Below, in pieces: positions 25,265 through 34,050 of a DNA stretch of 64,000 nucleotides. The DNA comes from CAYMCO01 sp964388955 (GTDB taxonomy: Bacteria; Chloroflexota; Anaerolineae; Anaerolineales; E44-bin32), in contig CAYMCO010000018.1 of the NCBI GenBank assembly GCA_964388955.1, positions 39,144 through 103,143 on the forward strand. The letters are read 5' to 3'. The notes under the pieces are model-generated. The model did not search any database. It was not told the origin of the DNA and was given only the letters and a program-made list of their open reading frames with translations. A program made the position numbers and the translations under genes. Position 1 is the stretch's first letter. Each line of letters starts with the position of its first letter.

Positions 25265-26422
25265 CTAGGAGTTCCCTTTCTTCTTCCGCCCGCCGCCTCC
25301 CCTCGTGATTTCCAGATCATAGCTTGTGTGGGCGGGCTTGTTCGCCCGGATGATGCGTTCGACAGCCTCCTGATGCACGTGGGACCCTCTCGGAAGGCTC
25401 AGACTGATCTCAAAATGATGAGCCTTCTTCTTTGATTCCGTGATCTCGGGTGCAACGCCTGTGTAGATCTCAAGCTGCCGGCTGAGGCTCCACGCCGTGC
25501 CCCGCCGGCGGTGGAGTTCGGCGGCTTCCGCCACCACCGCACGTCGCTTTTCCTCCGGCCACTTTTCATCCAATGAGAGGCCCAGCCAATATGCCAGCTC
25601 CTCCAAGAAGGCGTTCGGGGTCGTCCCCGGATCCAAGTAGAGGTCGAAATTGTCCACCGTCTGTTCGATCGGGGTGAGCAGTCCCTCGAAGGCGAGCAGG
25701 AAGCGGCCCAGAAAGGGATCCCCATCGTATATCGGCGGTAGGAAATCCAGGTAGCGGCTGCGATCCTTGGGAACGCCGAACACGGGGTCCGACTCCACGG
25801 GGTCCGGCGGGGCGGGAGGCGCCGGCTCTGGAGGCGATGGTGGCCCGCCAGGCGGTTCTGGAGGAGGGGTTTTTGTCTCGGGTTTGGCCTTCTCTTCGGC
25901 CGCCTGCGGCGCAGGCTGGGTGCCGATCTCCACCTCCGGTTCGGATTCGGCCTCCGGTTCGGGTGCAGGTTCGGATGCAGACTCCGCCTCGGGTTCCGCC
26001 GCCGGTTCCCTTGCCCCGGACGGCTCCGGGGCTTCCGCTTCGGCCTCCGATCGGCGCTTCTCCTCCGCCGCCCCCGGCTCCTCTTTAGGCTTCCGGGCTG
26101 ATTTTGGCGCCGGCTTCTTGAGCGTGAGTTCGTACGGTCCGATGCTCACGGGCTCGCCAAGCTGCAGCGGATAGGGCTGATTCGCCGCCAGTCGCTCCTC
26201 CCCGCGAAACGTCCCGTTGCTGCTATTCAGATCGATGAGCACCGCTTTGCCACCTTCAAAGAGCAGGCGGGCGTGATTCCGGGAGACCTTCGGATCGGGA
26301 AGCTGCAGATCGTTGTCCCCGCCCCGGCCAATGTTTAAAGGGCTGGACTCGACCTCCAACGCATGATCACTGCCGTCCGGAAAGCGGATGTGAAGCACCC
26401 CCAGCGCATCTGCTTCGGTCAT
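25265..26422 (-). CDS. eCIS baseplate protein: FHA domain fused to phage tail protein I (Afp12-like)
   Basis: 385 residues in three parts. Residues 1-105 are a forkhead-associated domain (NIGRGGDNDLQLPDPKVSRN, HARLLFEG, LIDLNSSNGTF), which binds phosphothreonine. Residues 106-200 are a Pro/Glu/Ala-rich linker with PEPEAESASEPAPEPE-type repeats. Residues 200-385 are tail protein I: SRYLDFLPPIYDGDPFLGRF, WLGLSLDEKWPEEKRRAVV, LHRRRGTAWSLSRQLEIYTG and a C-terminal NKPAHTSYDLEI. In Afp this protein joins the gpJ wedge in the baseplate. Last gene of the operon, ending in GGGGRKKKGNS. GGGAGGGAGAG precedes the ATG; 11 bases separate it from the baseplate J gene. Confidence 0.88.
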   Translation of the reverse strand: MTEADALGVLHIRFPDGSDHALEVESSPLNIGRGGDNDLQLPDPKVSRNHARLLFEGGKAVLIDLNSSNGTFRGEERLAANQPYPLQLGEPVSIGPYELTLKKPAPKSARKPKEEPGAAEEKRRSEAEAEAPEPSGAREPAAEPEAESASEPAPEPEAESEPEVEIGTQPAPQAAEEKAKPETKTPPPEPPGGPPSPPEPAPPAPPDPVESDPVFGVPKDRSRYLDFLPPIYDGDPFLGRFLLAFEGLLTPIEQTVDNFDLYLDPGTTPNAFLEELAYWLGLSLDEKWPEEKRRAVVAEAAELHRRRGTAWSLSRQLEIYTGVAPEITESKKKAHHFEISLSLPRGSHVHQEAVERIIRANKPAHTSYDLEITRGGGGRKKKGNS

Positions 26423-26433
26423 TCTCTCCCTCC

Positions 26434-28428
26434 CTACTTGACGCTGACTTTGTGCTCAGCGGAGGCCACGAGGCCATGCACCGGCACGGTGACCCCCCCG
26501 GTCACCTCCTTCGGTTCGGCGCCGGGGGCCGCCAGATGCAGCGTCATAGACGAAATGTACTGGATCCCCGACACCCCCTGCAGGCTCGCGTAAATATCGG
26601 AAGGGTACAGATCGCGCCCGAAGGGCCATCCGGTCCCTTCCGGGCCCCCGATGATTGGATTCAGCAGGCGGTGCAGACGGCTCTCCACCTCCGCCTGCAC
26701 GCGCTCGGGATCGGCGTTGGGCATGGCGGAGATATCCAGGTCAACGGAGACCCATACATACTCGGGCTCGCGGATGTCCAGCCGGACGGTCAACAATCGG
26801 TAGCCATCCAGGTAGGCGGCCACCGATTCCCGCAGTTCGTCGCTGATACGCAACTGCTCCAAGGTCAGCCGTCCCTCCGGTCGAGCGACCTTGGGGACCA
26901 GCATCAGGAACACTTGGCCGCTGGAAGCGCCGTTTCCTCCACTCGGCGCCGGCTGGACACACCGAGCCCGGTGCACTCGAGGGTCTGCCTCTTGTGCCAA
27001 GCTCTCGTAATCCTCCGGAGTCACCGCTCGCCCGCGAGAGCGCAGCCAATGCGGCGCCCGCACCTGGGCGAGTTCGATGGTCTCCGCATCCATGCCGCCC
27101 GTCGCCCCAGAATGATTCACCACGCCGTCTATGTACGGAATGGACGTCTTCAGCACGGTCAGCATGCCGGCCTGGACATTTCCTTCCACGCCCCCGCCGT
27201 GCCGGTAAGCCTTGAACCGGATCGTGGCGCCGCGCGGCGGGATGGCGCCAAAAGCGCGAACCGACCCGTCCGGCTGCCGAAGGGCAGGGCCAAAACGCAC
27301 CTCCCCGGTGCGGCTGTCGCAGGTGAAGTGTTTGTCATCGGGATGCGACTCGGAAAAATCGGCAGCTTCCTCCCAAGCCACCCAATCTTCCTCCTCCCCT
27401 TGCCGGCGGACCTGGATTGTCTCTCCCTCTTTTCGGCGGAGCAGGGGCTTGTTCTCCACCTGGAACAGTTGTCCGGGCGATCCATCCGATCGGCCGATCA
27501 CCTCGTTTCGCACCAGCGAAGAGTGGGTGGCATGGACGGTGCCGCCCCAACTGCCGGCGTTCACATCCCGCACCATCGGCGATTTCTCGTAGTTCGTGCC
27601 TTCGACCTCGGGCGCCGTGACCCGGCATCGCACCCAATAGCCGCGCCGTTTTCCCAGTTCACGCGAGCGCATGCGCGGCATGCGCAGTCGGACCAACCCC
27701 GTCTGGTTCATGCCGCCGGTCGTGTCCTCCTCAACCACGGCCGGCCGCCAGCGATCGTCCCCCTCTCCGCCGTGCCACACCTCCCACTGCCAGGGCGGGT
27801 TGGAGGGGTCGATGCCGGTGCCCAACGCAGATTCGCACGCCAGTTCCAGGCCGATCACATGTTCGCTCAAGTCGTTCTCGAAGCCGAAATAAAGTGCATC
27901 ACCAATCTGTGGGGCGGGGCTGAAGGCGGCGAACTGGTAGCCGCTCACGCCGAGCTGCTTGAGGTTGTGAGATTGATTGCGAGCTTTCCCTTCCTCGCCG
28001 CCCTCGACGGAGCGCGTGATAAGCGAAATCAGACGGGGTGGGTCGATTTCCAGATCGGAATCCGTGGTGAAGACAATCGCCGGCCGGGTTTCCGTGCGCA
28101 CCGTGGCCACCTCGGTGCCCGAGGGGACGATGATCATGCTGCCCTGCGGGGACGAGAGATAGAAAGTGACCTCCGTGTGCGCTGGTTCCGGTTCGCGCAG
28201 CCGCAGGCCCAGCAGGTCCATGAACTTCACATAGTTCTTCTCAGGCACTTGGTTGAGCCGGTAGAGAATCATCTCCGTCATCCAGGCGAACAATTCCACC
28301 AGCGTGATGCCCGGATCGCTGACGTTATGATCCGTCCATGTGGGGCAAGAGGCGGCGATGCGTCGCCTGGCCTCATCCACCAACTCTTGAAAGGTGCGAT
28401 CGTCGAGATTCTTCGTCGGTAAGCTCAT
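26434..28428 (-). CDS. eCIS baseplate assembly protein J (Afp11-like)
   Basis: 664 residues. The N-terminus (LDDRTFQELVDEARRRI, HNVSDPGITLVELFAWMTEM and LYRLNQVPEKNYVKFMDLLG) is the conserved start of the 'putative baseplate assembly protein' family. A baseplate J-like core near residues 400-600 includes APHWLRSRGRAVTPEDYESL and DPRVHRARCV. The protein forms the baseplate wedge around the hub. GGAGGAGGG precedes the ATG. It is separated from the upstream gp25 gene by an unusually long 247-base gap, while the downstream gene follows after 11 bases. Confidence 0.92.
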   Translation of the reverse strand: MSLPTKNLDDRTFQELVDEARRRIAASCPTWTDHNVSDPGITLVELFAWMTEMILYRLNQVPEKNYVKFMDLLGLRLREPEPAHTEVTFYLSSPQGSMIIVPSGTEVATVRTETRPAIVFTTDSDLEIDPPRLISLITRSVEGGEEGKARNQSHNLKQLGVSGYQFAAFSPAPQIGDALYFGFENDLSEHVIGLELACESALGTGIDPSNPPWQWEVWHGGEGDDRWRPAVVEEDTTGGMNQTGLVRLRMPRMRSRELGKRRGYWVRCRVTAPEVEGTNYEKSPMVRDVNAGSWGGTVHATHSSLVRNEVIGRSDGSPGQLFQVENKPLLRRKEGETIQVRRQGEEEDWVAWEEAADFSESHPDDKHFTCDSRTGEVRFGPALRQPDGSVRAFGAIPPRGATIRFKAYRHGGGVEGNVQAGMLTVLKTSIPYIDGVVNHSGATGGMDAETIELAQVRAPHWLRSRGRAVTPEDYESLAQEADPRVHRARCVQPAPSGGNGASSGQVFLMLVPKVARPEGRLTLEQLRISDELRESVAAYLDGYRLLTVRLDIREPEYVWVSVDLDISAMPNADPERVQAEVESRLHRLLNPIIGGPEGTGWPFGRDLYPSDIYASLQGVSGIQYISSMTLHLAAPGAEPKEVTGGVTVPVHGLVASAEHKVSVK

Positions 28429-28675
28429 CAGCTACCCTCCTCCCCGGAAGTCGGATATCCCATTGCGGCAGTGGCCGCTAGCGATCAGTCAGCATATGGC
28501 CTTGATGTTGTCTGGAACCTTCCACAATCCGGTGAGTGCCTGCCCCACGCCTCTCCGGTTCGCCGGGAAACCGTGGTTGCCTGCCCTCCCGCAAGGAAGG
28601 GCCGCACAAGGCGCCGAGGGCAGGCCCCTGATTCCTGGCGCGGTCGGTATCGGCTCGTCCTGCTCATCGGTCAAC
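28429..28675 (-). other. Long intra-operon gap with a large hairpin
   Basis: 247 bases between gp25 and baseplate J, the longest gap inside the eCIS operon. It contains a perfect 10-bp inverted repeat (GCCTGCCCTC at 28579-28588 with 28616-28625) enclosing 27 bases. No conserved small protein is recognisable in any frame. Confidence 0.5.
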
Positions 28676-29089
28676 CTATGTTGCACCACTGCGCCGCTCC
28701 TCCGGAATGACATAGAAGGGATAGACCAAAGTGCGAGTGTTGTAGGTTCTCGCAAGGCGGTAGTTCACCGAGATCAGCAGGCGCGCCTGGTCTTCTGGAT
28801 CCGGAGTCACCTCCACCCGCTGCACCTCGATGCGCGGCTCCCACCGGCCCAGCGCCTCTCGAATATAGCGGTCGGCGAGGCCGGTCGTGGCGGTGTTGTT
28901 CGGGGCAAAGACCAGTTCGTGGATCCGGCAGCCGAACTCGGGGCGCATCACCCGCTGGCCCGGCGCCGTTCCCAGGATGATGCGGATCGATTGCTCGACA
29001 TCTTGTTCATCGCTCGTCATGGCCACGGTCCCCCGTTCATCCAGGAGCGGAGGGAAATTCCAACCGCGACCGAGCATTGGATTGACCAT
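28676..29089 (-). CDS. eCIS baseplate protein gp25/W-like (Afp9-like)
   Basis: 137 residues, GPW/gp25 family. Key segments: DVEQSIRIILGTAPGQRVM, RPEFGCRIHELVFAPN and a C-terminal VNYRLARTYNTRTLVYPFYV. In T4 and R2/Afp-type particles gp25 nucleates sheath polymerisation at the baseplate; the EPR-like core motif (RPEFG here) is the conserved sheath-initiator feature. GAGG lies before the ATG and the spike gene is only 10 bases upstream. Confidence 0.92.
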   Translation of the reverse strand: MVNPMLGRGWNFPPLLDERGTVAMTSDEQDVEQSIRIILGTAPGQRVMRPEFGCRIHELVFAPNNTATTGLADRYIREALGRWEPRIEVQRVEVTPDPEDQARLLISVNYRLARTYNTRTLVYPFYVIPEERRSGAT

Positions 29090-29099
29090 CTCTACCTCC

Positions 29100-30845
29100 T
29101 CAGTTGATTTTCACCAGCGAGCCCTGAACCTGGAGCGTCGCGCCGGCTTTCACCTCCCCGGCTGCGTTGGCGTTGAGCTTGAAGCTCTGGCCTTTCAGCT
29201 CCAGCACGGTCCCGGCCTCAATCGTCAGATTGGTGGCGCTCTTGAAGGAAAGATCCCCGCCAGACTCGACCGTCACAGCTCTGCTCGAGTCGTCCAGCAC
29301 CAGAGTCTGCCCACCCGAGGTCTCCGCCTGGATCTTTTGGCCTTCATCATCCAACGTGAGCTTATGCCCTCCGCTTGTTTCCAGAATAATCCCCGCCTCG
29401 CTCCCATCGATGAAAGTGAGCAGATGTCCGCCGCGTGTCTTCAGCGTTCGTTTGCGAACTTTGCCGTTTTCCACCGCCTGGTCGGTGGGCTCCGGGGGGA
29501 CATCCTGACCATTCCACAGCCCTCCCAAGACGAAGGGACGCCCGATATCGCCATTTTCAAAGGCGACCAGCACCTCATCGTTGACCTCTGGCAGCCAGTA
29601 GATTCCGGTCTCCGCCCCAGCCCCAACTCCGACTAGCCTGCACCAATCGCTCTCCACATCCTCGGAGAGCCAGGGGAATTTCACTTTAACTCGCCCCATC
29701 CCGTCCGGATCTCTGTTGTTGGTCACCAATGCCACCACCGGGCCGCTGAGCCCGTCATCCTCCGGAGGCCTGCCCTCCAGCAAAGCGTGCAGGGTCTCCG
29801 GCCGACGCCCGTTGACGGTGAAGGCCGTCGTATAGCCTGCGTCGGCTCGGTAGGCGTGGGTGACTTCGGTGACAAAGTAGGTCCCGCTGAAGCGCCGGCC
29901 GAGCGCGGAGAGCTGGACCAGCTTGCCGGCCCGCAGTCCGGGCTGCCCATAGCACAGCCCTTCGGCCTCGATATAGGCTCCGCTGATTTCATCCAGTATC
30001 GCCTGGGCCAGGGTATCCGCCTCCGCCTGGCTGTGCACGTTGCGCCCGACGACGACCCTACGAGCGCTGTCGAAGGCACTCGCGGCCAACTGGGCCCCGC
30101 TCTCGGATTGCCCGATCTCTGGCTCGGCCCCCCCTGTGCTGGCTTGTCCAGTGACCGCCTGATGGTTCTTCGGATCCCAGCCTTTGACGATCACCTCATC
30201 CACTTGCTCCACGAGCGTCAAGCGGGGGCGGAAGCTCCGAAGCTGGGCTCCCCATTCCAGCTCCAACGCATCGCCGTTTGTACTGGCCTGCCGGAAGTGG
30301 AGCGTGTTGTCGACCACAAAGAATTCGTACCCGATGCGGCGGGCGCGTTCGGCCAGGAACTGCATATGCGTCTGGTTGTGCTGGAATATGTGATCGTAGA
30401 CCTCACTCGTGGCGTCCACCTGGGCCTGCAGACCGGCCTCGCTCGCGATCTGGTTGGCCACATCGCTGTCCGTGGATTGGACATATGCCTTGGAAAAGGT
30501 TCCACGATGCAGCCGGTGGGACCGGTCGTAGCCGCTCACCAGCAACTCCGCGTGGGTCCCCTCGCCGAAGAAGGGTTCCAGGGCGGTGATCTCGCCCTTG
30601 AACAGCGTCTGACTGCTCCCGCCCTCCTCCGGCTCAGCGGCGATCTCCACCGCCGCTCCCAGGGTAAACGGGCCTTCCTCCACCCACTTGAGTTCCTCGT
30701 CGTGCAAATGGATGGTAAACATATCCGGAAGACGACAACTCGAGACCACCGTGACCTCGATCAAATCATCCATCACCCCCGCTTCCAGGTCTTCGCCATC
30801 GATGCGAATGAAGAGGTGATCCATCAATTTGGCTTCTTCAGGCAC
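29100..30845 (-). CDS. eCIS spike protein, VgrG-like (Afp8-like)
   Basis: 581 residues. N-terminal gp27-like hub domain (residues 1-350, with GPFTLGAAVEIAAEP and HNQTHMQFLAERARRIGYEF, typical phage-late-control D). An OB-fold gp5 domain begins at VALVTNNRDPDGMGRVKVKF and includes WLPEVNDEVLVAFENGD and RPFVLGGLWNG. The last 120 residues are a repetitive beta-helix spike (repeats around GGHKLTLDDEGQKIQAETSGG). The GTG start follows GGGAGGGG. It sits on the central tube and carries the PAAR tip. Confidence 0.93.
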   Translation of the reverse strand: MPEEAKLMDHLFIRIDGEDLEAGVMDDLIEVTVVSSCRLPDMFTIHLHDEELKWVEEGPFTLGAAVEIAAEPEEGGSSQTLFKGEITALEPFFGEGTHAELLVSGYDRSHRLHRGTFSKAYVQSTDSDVANQIASEAGLQAQVDATSEVYDHIFQHNQTHMQFLAERARRIGYEFFVVDNTLHFRQASTNGDALELEWGAQLRSFRPRLTLVEQVDEVIVKGWDPKNHQAVTGQASTGGAEPEIGQSESGAQLAASAFDSARRVVVGRNVHSQAEADTLAQAILDEISGAYIEAEGLCYGQPGLRAGKLVQLSALGRRFSGTYFVTEVTHAYRADAGYTTAFTVNGRRPETLHALLEGRPPEDDGLSGPVVALVTNNRDPDGMGRVKVKFPWLSEDVESDWCRLVGVGAGAETGIYWLPEVNDEVLVAFENGDIGRPFVLGGLWNGQDVPPEPTDQAVENGKVRKRTLKTRGGHLLTFIDGSEAGIILETSGGHKLTLDDEGQKIQAETSGGQTLVLDDSSRAVTVESGGDLSFKSATNLTIEAGTVLELKGQSFKLNANAAGEVKAGATLQVQGSLVKIN

Positions 30846-30858
30846 AGTCCCCTCCCTG

Positions 30859-31518
30859 TCAATCCAGCGGCGGGATCACGATTTGCTGCCCCGGGCGTAT
30901 CCGGCGCGGGTGGACCAGGTCATTGGCCCGGGCGATGCGGCGCCACAAGGATGCATCCCCGTAGGCTCGGGCCGCGATCCAGTCGAGCCGCTCTCCATCC
31001 CGCACAGTGTGGGTGCGCATTGCGGGACCGCCCCCGGAGGTTGGGTTCTGCCTCGGGTGCTCCTCCTCGTCCTCGACCTGCTGGAATGAGACATCCACCG
31101 TGGTGCGCACCGGCGTCCCATCCTCCAGAAACAAGGTGAATCTCTGGGAGAGGCTGATGATCACGGCGCGGAAATAGAACTTGCCCCAATGGAACGCCAC
31201 ATGGGGGGGCTCGCTCTTCTCATTGCGGGGGTTCTTCTTCTCTTCCGACACCATCATCATTTTCCAAAGGCCATCCGTGTGTTCGCGCACGTCGGAGGCC
31301 TCACCGTAGGTATCAAAGAAGAGCTGCAGCTTGAGGGTTTCCGCGCCTCCCTGGCTGAACTTCACCTTGGGCACATTCTTGCCTTTGGTTTCCCCTTTTT
31401 CCCACGAGTTTTGCTTGGCCACCGTGTATTCGTGCGGGTTGAACATGCAGTACACGCGCTCATCGGTGGCGAGGTTGATAATCGTCGCGGGTTCAAGGTC
31501 GCCTTTGGTGTTCGGCAC
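30859..31518 (-). CDS. eCIS LysM-domain hub protein (Afp7-like)
   Basis: 219 residues. The N-terminal part reads VYCMFNPHEYTVAKQNSWEK then LQLFFDTYGEASDVREHT, the conserved region of contractile-tail LysM proteins. The C-terminal 55 residues form a LysM domain (THTVRDGERLDWIAARAYGD, then RRIRPGQQIVIPP). In Afp7 and T4 gp53-type proteins this part links the hub to the baseplate wedge; it need not bind peptidoglycan. The GTG start follows AAGGAG. Next gene 13 bases downstream. Confidence 0.9.
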   Translation of the reverse strand: MPNTKGDLEPATIINLATDERVYCMFNPHEYTVAKQNSWEKGETKGKNVPKVKFSQGGAETLKLQLFFDTYGEASDVREHTDGLWKMMMVSEEKKNPRNEKSEPPHVAFHWGKFYFRAVIISLSQRFTLFLEDGTPVRTTVDVSFQQVEDEEEHPRQNPTSGGGPAMRTHTVRDGERLDWIAARAYGDASLWRRIARANDLVHPRRIRPGQQIVIPPLD

Positions 31519-31536
31519 TGGTTTTCTCCTTCCTCT

Positions 31537-33204
31537 CTAGCCGCCTCTGCCGAATTCCCGCTCGCGCTCCAGACGCAGCCGCCGCCGGAGAATGCTGTAC
31601 ACATCGGCGGCCATCTGATCCAGATCGACCGCCGCCCCTTCGCTGGCCGGGGCCTCGGGAGCGGCCGGCGCCTGGATTCCGGGGGTGAGGGCCGGCCCCG
31701 GTCCGCCCCCTTCTTGTGCGGCCGAGCCTCGCGCGCCCTCCGTCGCTCGCTGGACCTGAAGCGGGCCCTTCCCACCGAATATCGGCCTGCGCGGTCCGCC
31801 CGCGTCCGCTCGCCCGGCGGGTGGGCGCTGGAGGACGAGCGAGATGGCCGGGCCGGGGCTCAGTTGGGCCGCTCCCCCGGGTCTGCCGCCCTCGCCCTGT
31901 CGCGTTGCGGAGCGATAGACCGCATCCCTCCGGGGAGGCGTTTGGACGGTCTTCGCGGGGCGCGCCTGGGCAGGGGGAAGCAGGACGGGCCGCCCAGGGC
32001 CTCCGCCCGAAATGCCTGAGGACCCTGGATGGACCGCTTGTGACCGCCAGCGGGGCGTCTCCGGTTTGACGCCGGCCCGGATGAAGTGCCTCGTCGGAGG
32101 CACCATAGGCTTAGGTGGCGTCGCATGGCGGCGAAAGACAAATGAAGCGGTCCGGGCCGCGCGGGGAGGTCGTGGCGCAGCCAGGGCGGGTCCCTCGGCG
32201 GATGGCTTGGCCGAGGCCGGCGACGCAACGGCCGAATCCCCCAACCCGGACAACATCGATGACCGCGGCTGCTCCGCGCGGGGCGGCGCAGCATCCGGGT
32301 GAGTTTCTTTCGCCGGTGCGACCTCCTCGCTCCGGTGGGCGATCGGGACCGGCCTCGCTGCAGGCTCGGGGGTCGCTTCCGCGGATGGGCCAGTCCCCTC
32401 CTGCGCCTGCGGCGGCCTGTCCCAGGGTGCTATTTGCGCCTCCGGCTGCGAAGCGGCTGGTCCCTTCGACTCCTTCGGCCGAGGGGCCTCCGCCCGTCCG
32501 AAAGCGGGTTTCGGCTGCGCCGGCCGCGCCCCCTCCACTGGGCGGCGATCCACAATCTCGTCCTCCAAATTGGCGGGGGGATGAGGCTTCTCGACGTTCT
32601 CCCCGGTCCGCGGGGCATCTACCGGCCCTTCCCTTCGGCGTTTCGGCGGAGCCACGCCCCCGGCCGCTCCTTCCCCCCTCGGAAGGGTCTCGGCCGCATG
32701 CGAGGCGACCTCCTCAATATGGGCCCGGGGCCGGTTCTCTCGCACCGCCCTGCGGCTCGGATCTCGCGTCCCCCCCTGGGTCGCACTTCGTGTGGGCGTC
32801 TCGCTCGCCTTCCTTCTCACTTCGCCCGGCTCCCCTCGCGGGCCAGCCATTTGTTGTGGGGTCGGTGACGCCAGCGGGCTTTCGGTGCCTGGATGGCCGA
32901 CGACCGGCGCGCGCCCCGCCGCGCGGTGGGCGGCCAGGATATCAGCCGGATCGATCCCAGGCGATGGCATAACGCCACCGCGTTCCCCGGCATCCCGTTG
33001 GCTGGAGGCGTGCGTCCGCAAAGAGGAAAAGCCCACGCTCCAGACTAGTGGCCGTCTCGCATGCGGGGCCATCAGCGTGCGCGGCCGCAAGTCGACCAGG
33101 CGCATGATACGCGGCGGCCGCATACGGGAAAGCATCCGCCGGTGGAATCCGAGGCGCGCCAGCCCAATGTAGCGCTTGAAGCGGAGCCTTCTGGCCGCGC
33201 TCAT
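31537..33204 (-). CDS. eCIS-associated disordered Pro/Ala/Arg-rich protein
   Basis: 555 residues of low complexity, rich in Pro, Ala, Arg, Gly. The N-terminal 40 residues are strongly basic (RRLRFKRYIGLARLGFHRRM). The C-terminus reads QMAADVYSILRRRLRLERER, which matches the C-terminus of the small protein at 33733 and supports this frame over the long open frame on the other strand. An internal LQVQRATE also resembles the QR motifs of the upstream cargo-like proteins. No enzymatic domain is seen. It lies between the second tube gene and the LysM hub gene, where other eCIS have variable structural proteins. A ruler or cargo-related role is only conjecture. Confidence 0.65.
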   Translation of the reverse strand: MSAARRLRFKRYIGLARLGFHRRMLSRMRPPRIMRLVDLRPRTLMAPHARRPLVWSVGFSSLRTHASSQRDAGERGGVMPSPGIDPADILAAHRAAGRAPVVGHPGTESPLASPTPQQMAGPRGEPGEVRRKASETPTRSATQGGTRDPSRRAVRENRPRAHIEEVASHAAETLPRGEGAAGGVAPPKRRREGPVDAPRTGENVEKPHPPANLEDEIVDRRPVEGARPAQPKPAFGRAEAPRPKESKGPAASQPEAQIAPWDRPPQAQEGTGPSAEATPEPAARPVPIAHRSEEVAPAKETHPDAAPPRAEQPRSSMLSGLGDSAVASPASAKPSAEGPALAAPRPPRAARTASFVFRRHATPPKPMVPPTRHFIRAGVKPETPRWRSQAVHPGSSGISGGGPGRPVLLPPAQARPAKTVQTPPRRDAVYRSATRQGEGGRPGGAAQLSPGPAISLVLQRPPAGRADAGGPRRPIFGGKGPLQVQRATEGARGSAAQEGGGPGPALTPGIQAPAAPEAPASEGAAVDLDQMAADVYSILRRRLRLEREREFGRGG

Positions 33205-33232
33205 ATCCGCCGCCTCTCCTTCACCCAGCGCA

Positions 33233-33676
33233 TCACTCGAAAGTCACCTCCGAGAAGGCCAGCTCGAGCGTTTCGATGGCAATTGTGTTGTCCGCCGTCT
33301 TGAACGCGGGGCCGGACCATTTGACCGGGTACGCGTTGATGAAGTTCCAGCGCATCACTTCAGCAAGTGTGGAATCGTACATGACGACAGAAACCTGCCG
33401 CTCCACATCCTTCAGGCTCCCGCTGGCCACATCTCTGTACCATTTCAGCAGTTCGCTGGAGTTGGCGATCCCCCGCTTGAGGGAGATCCTACCGGACTTC
33501 ACCGGTCCGGGCAGCAGATGGGCGCCGCTGTTGTAGCCGCCCTCCTTCTGCTCATGCACGTCCACTTCCAGCGATGGCAGAGTGCACTCGGTGAAGACCG
33601 CCTCATCGATCCCCTCGATCTGGACGGCGAACCGGAAGCCGGCGTGAATCTCGGCTCGTTTAGCAGTCGTTGGCAT
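33233..33676 (-). CDS. eCIS tube-family protein 2 (Afp5-like, T4 gp19 family)
   Basis: 147 residues of the T4-like tail tube family. Conserved segments: FRFAVQIEGIDEAVFTECT, GGYNSGAHLLPGPVKSGRIS, LKRGIANSSELLKWYRDV, RWNFINAYPVKWSGPAF and AIETLELAFSEVTFE. In Afp-type particles such a tube paralogue forms an adaptor ring between spike hub and inner tube. AGGAAA precedes the ATG. It is one of two tube proteins in the operon; this one is next to the baseplate genes. Confidence 0.93.
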   Translation of the reverse strand: MPTTAKRAEIHAGFRFAVQIEGIDEAVFTECTLPSLEVDVHEQKEGGYNSGAHLLPGPVKSGRISLKRGIANSSELLKWYRDVASGSLKDVERQVSVVMYDSTLAEVMRWNFINAYPVKWSGPAFKTADNTIAIETLELAFSEVTFE

Positions 33677-33732
33677 AAGTTTCCTATCGCTCCTCTATTC
33701 CCATTCAGTCGTTACGCTCCCCGGCAGGGTCA

Positions 33733-34050
33733 TCATCTTCCCCCCCGTTCTCGCGCCCACAAGAGGTCGCGGCGCAGCAGCCTGTAGACGCGGTCCGCCA
33801 CGGCTTGAGGGCTGACGGTGCTCTGTACCCGCTCGACTTGCTCCCCGGGGGCTTGCCCGGTAGGCGAGGCGGAGCCCGCCGACTGAGCGCCGCCCCCAGG
33901 CTCCTCCGCCCTTTGGAGCTGTACCAATGGCAATGGCCCCCCCTCCTCCACTTGACGGGGAAGCGGGATGAGCCGGTCTGCAGCCCCACGTCGCCGCCGG
34001 CCCATGTCCAACGCCCGCCGGCCCGGGGCGCCGATCGTGCGGCCGTTCAT
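33733..34050 (-). CDS. Small eCIS protein with C-terminal VYxLLRR motif
   Basis: 105 residues, no known function. Basic N-terminus (MNGRTIGAPGRRALDMGRRR), a Pro-rich middle with LVQLQRAEE, and the C-terminus AVADRVYRLLRRDLLWARER, which matches the C-terminus of the 555-residue protein at 31537. This frame was chosen over an overlapping one at 33695-34060 because of that match and because its ATG overlaps the upstream stop by four bases (ATGA). Similar short proteins with this helix are common in eCIS loci. Confidence 0.75.
   Translation of the reverse strand: MNGRTIGAPGRRALDMGRRRRGAADRLIPLPRQVEEGGPLPLVQLQRAEEPGGGAQSAGSASPTGQAPGEQVERVQSTVSPQAVADRVYRLLRRDLLWARERGGR

Noticed and set aside
32115..32972. 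Long plus-strand open frame inside the 555-residue gene
   Set aside because: High GC keeps several frames open; only the minus-strand frame shares the C-terminal motif with a neighbour and fits the operon.
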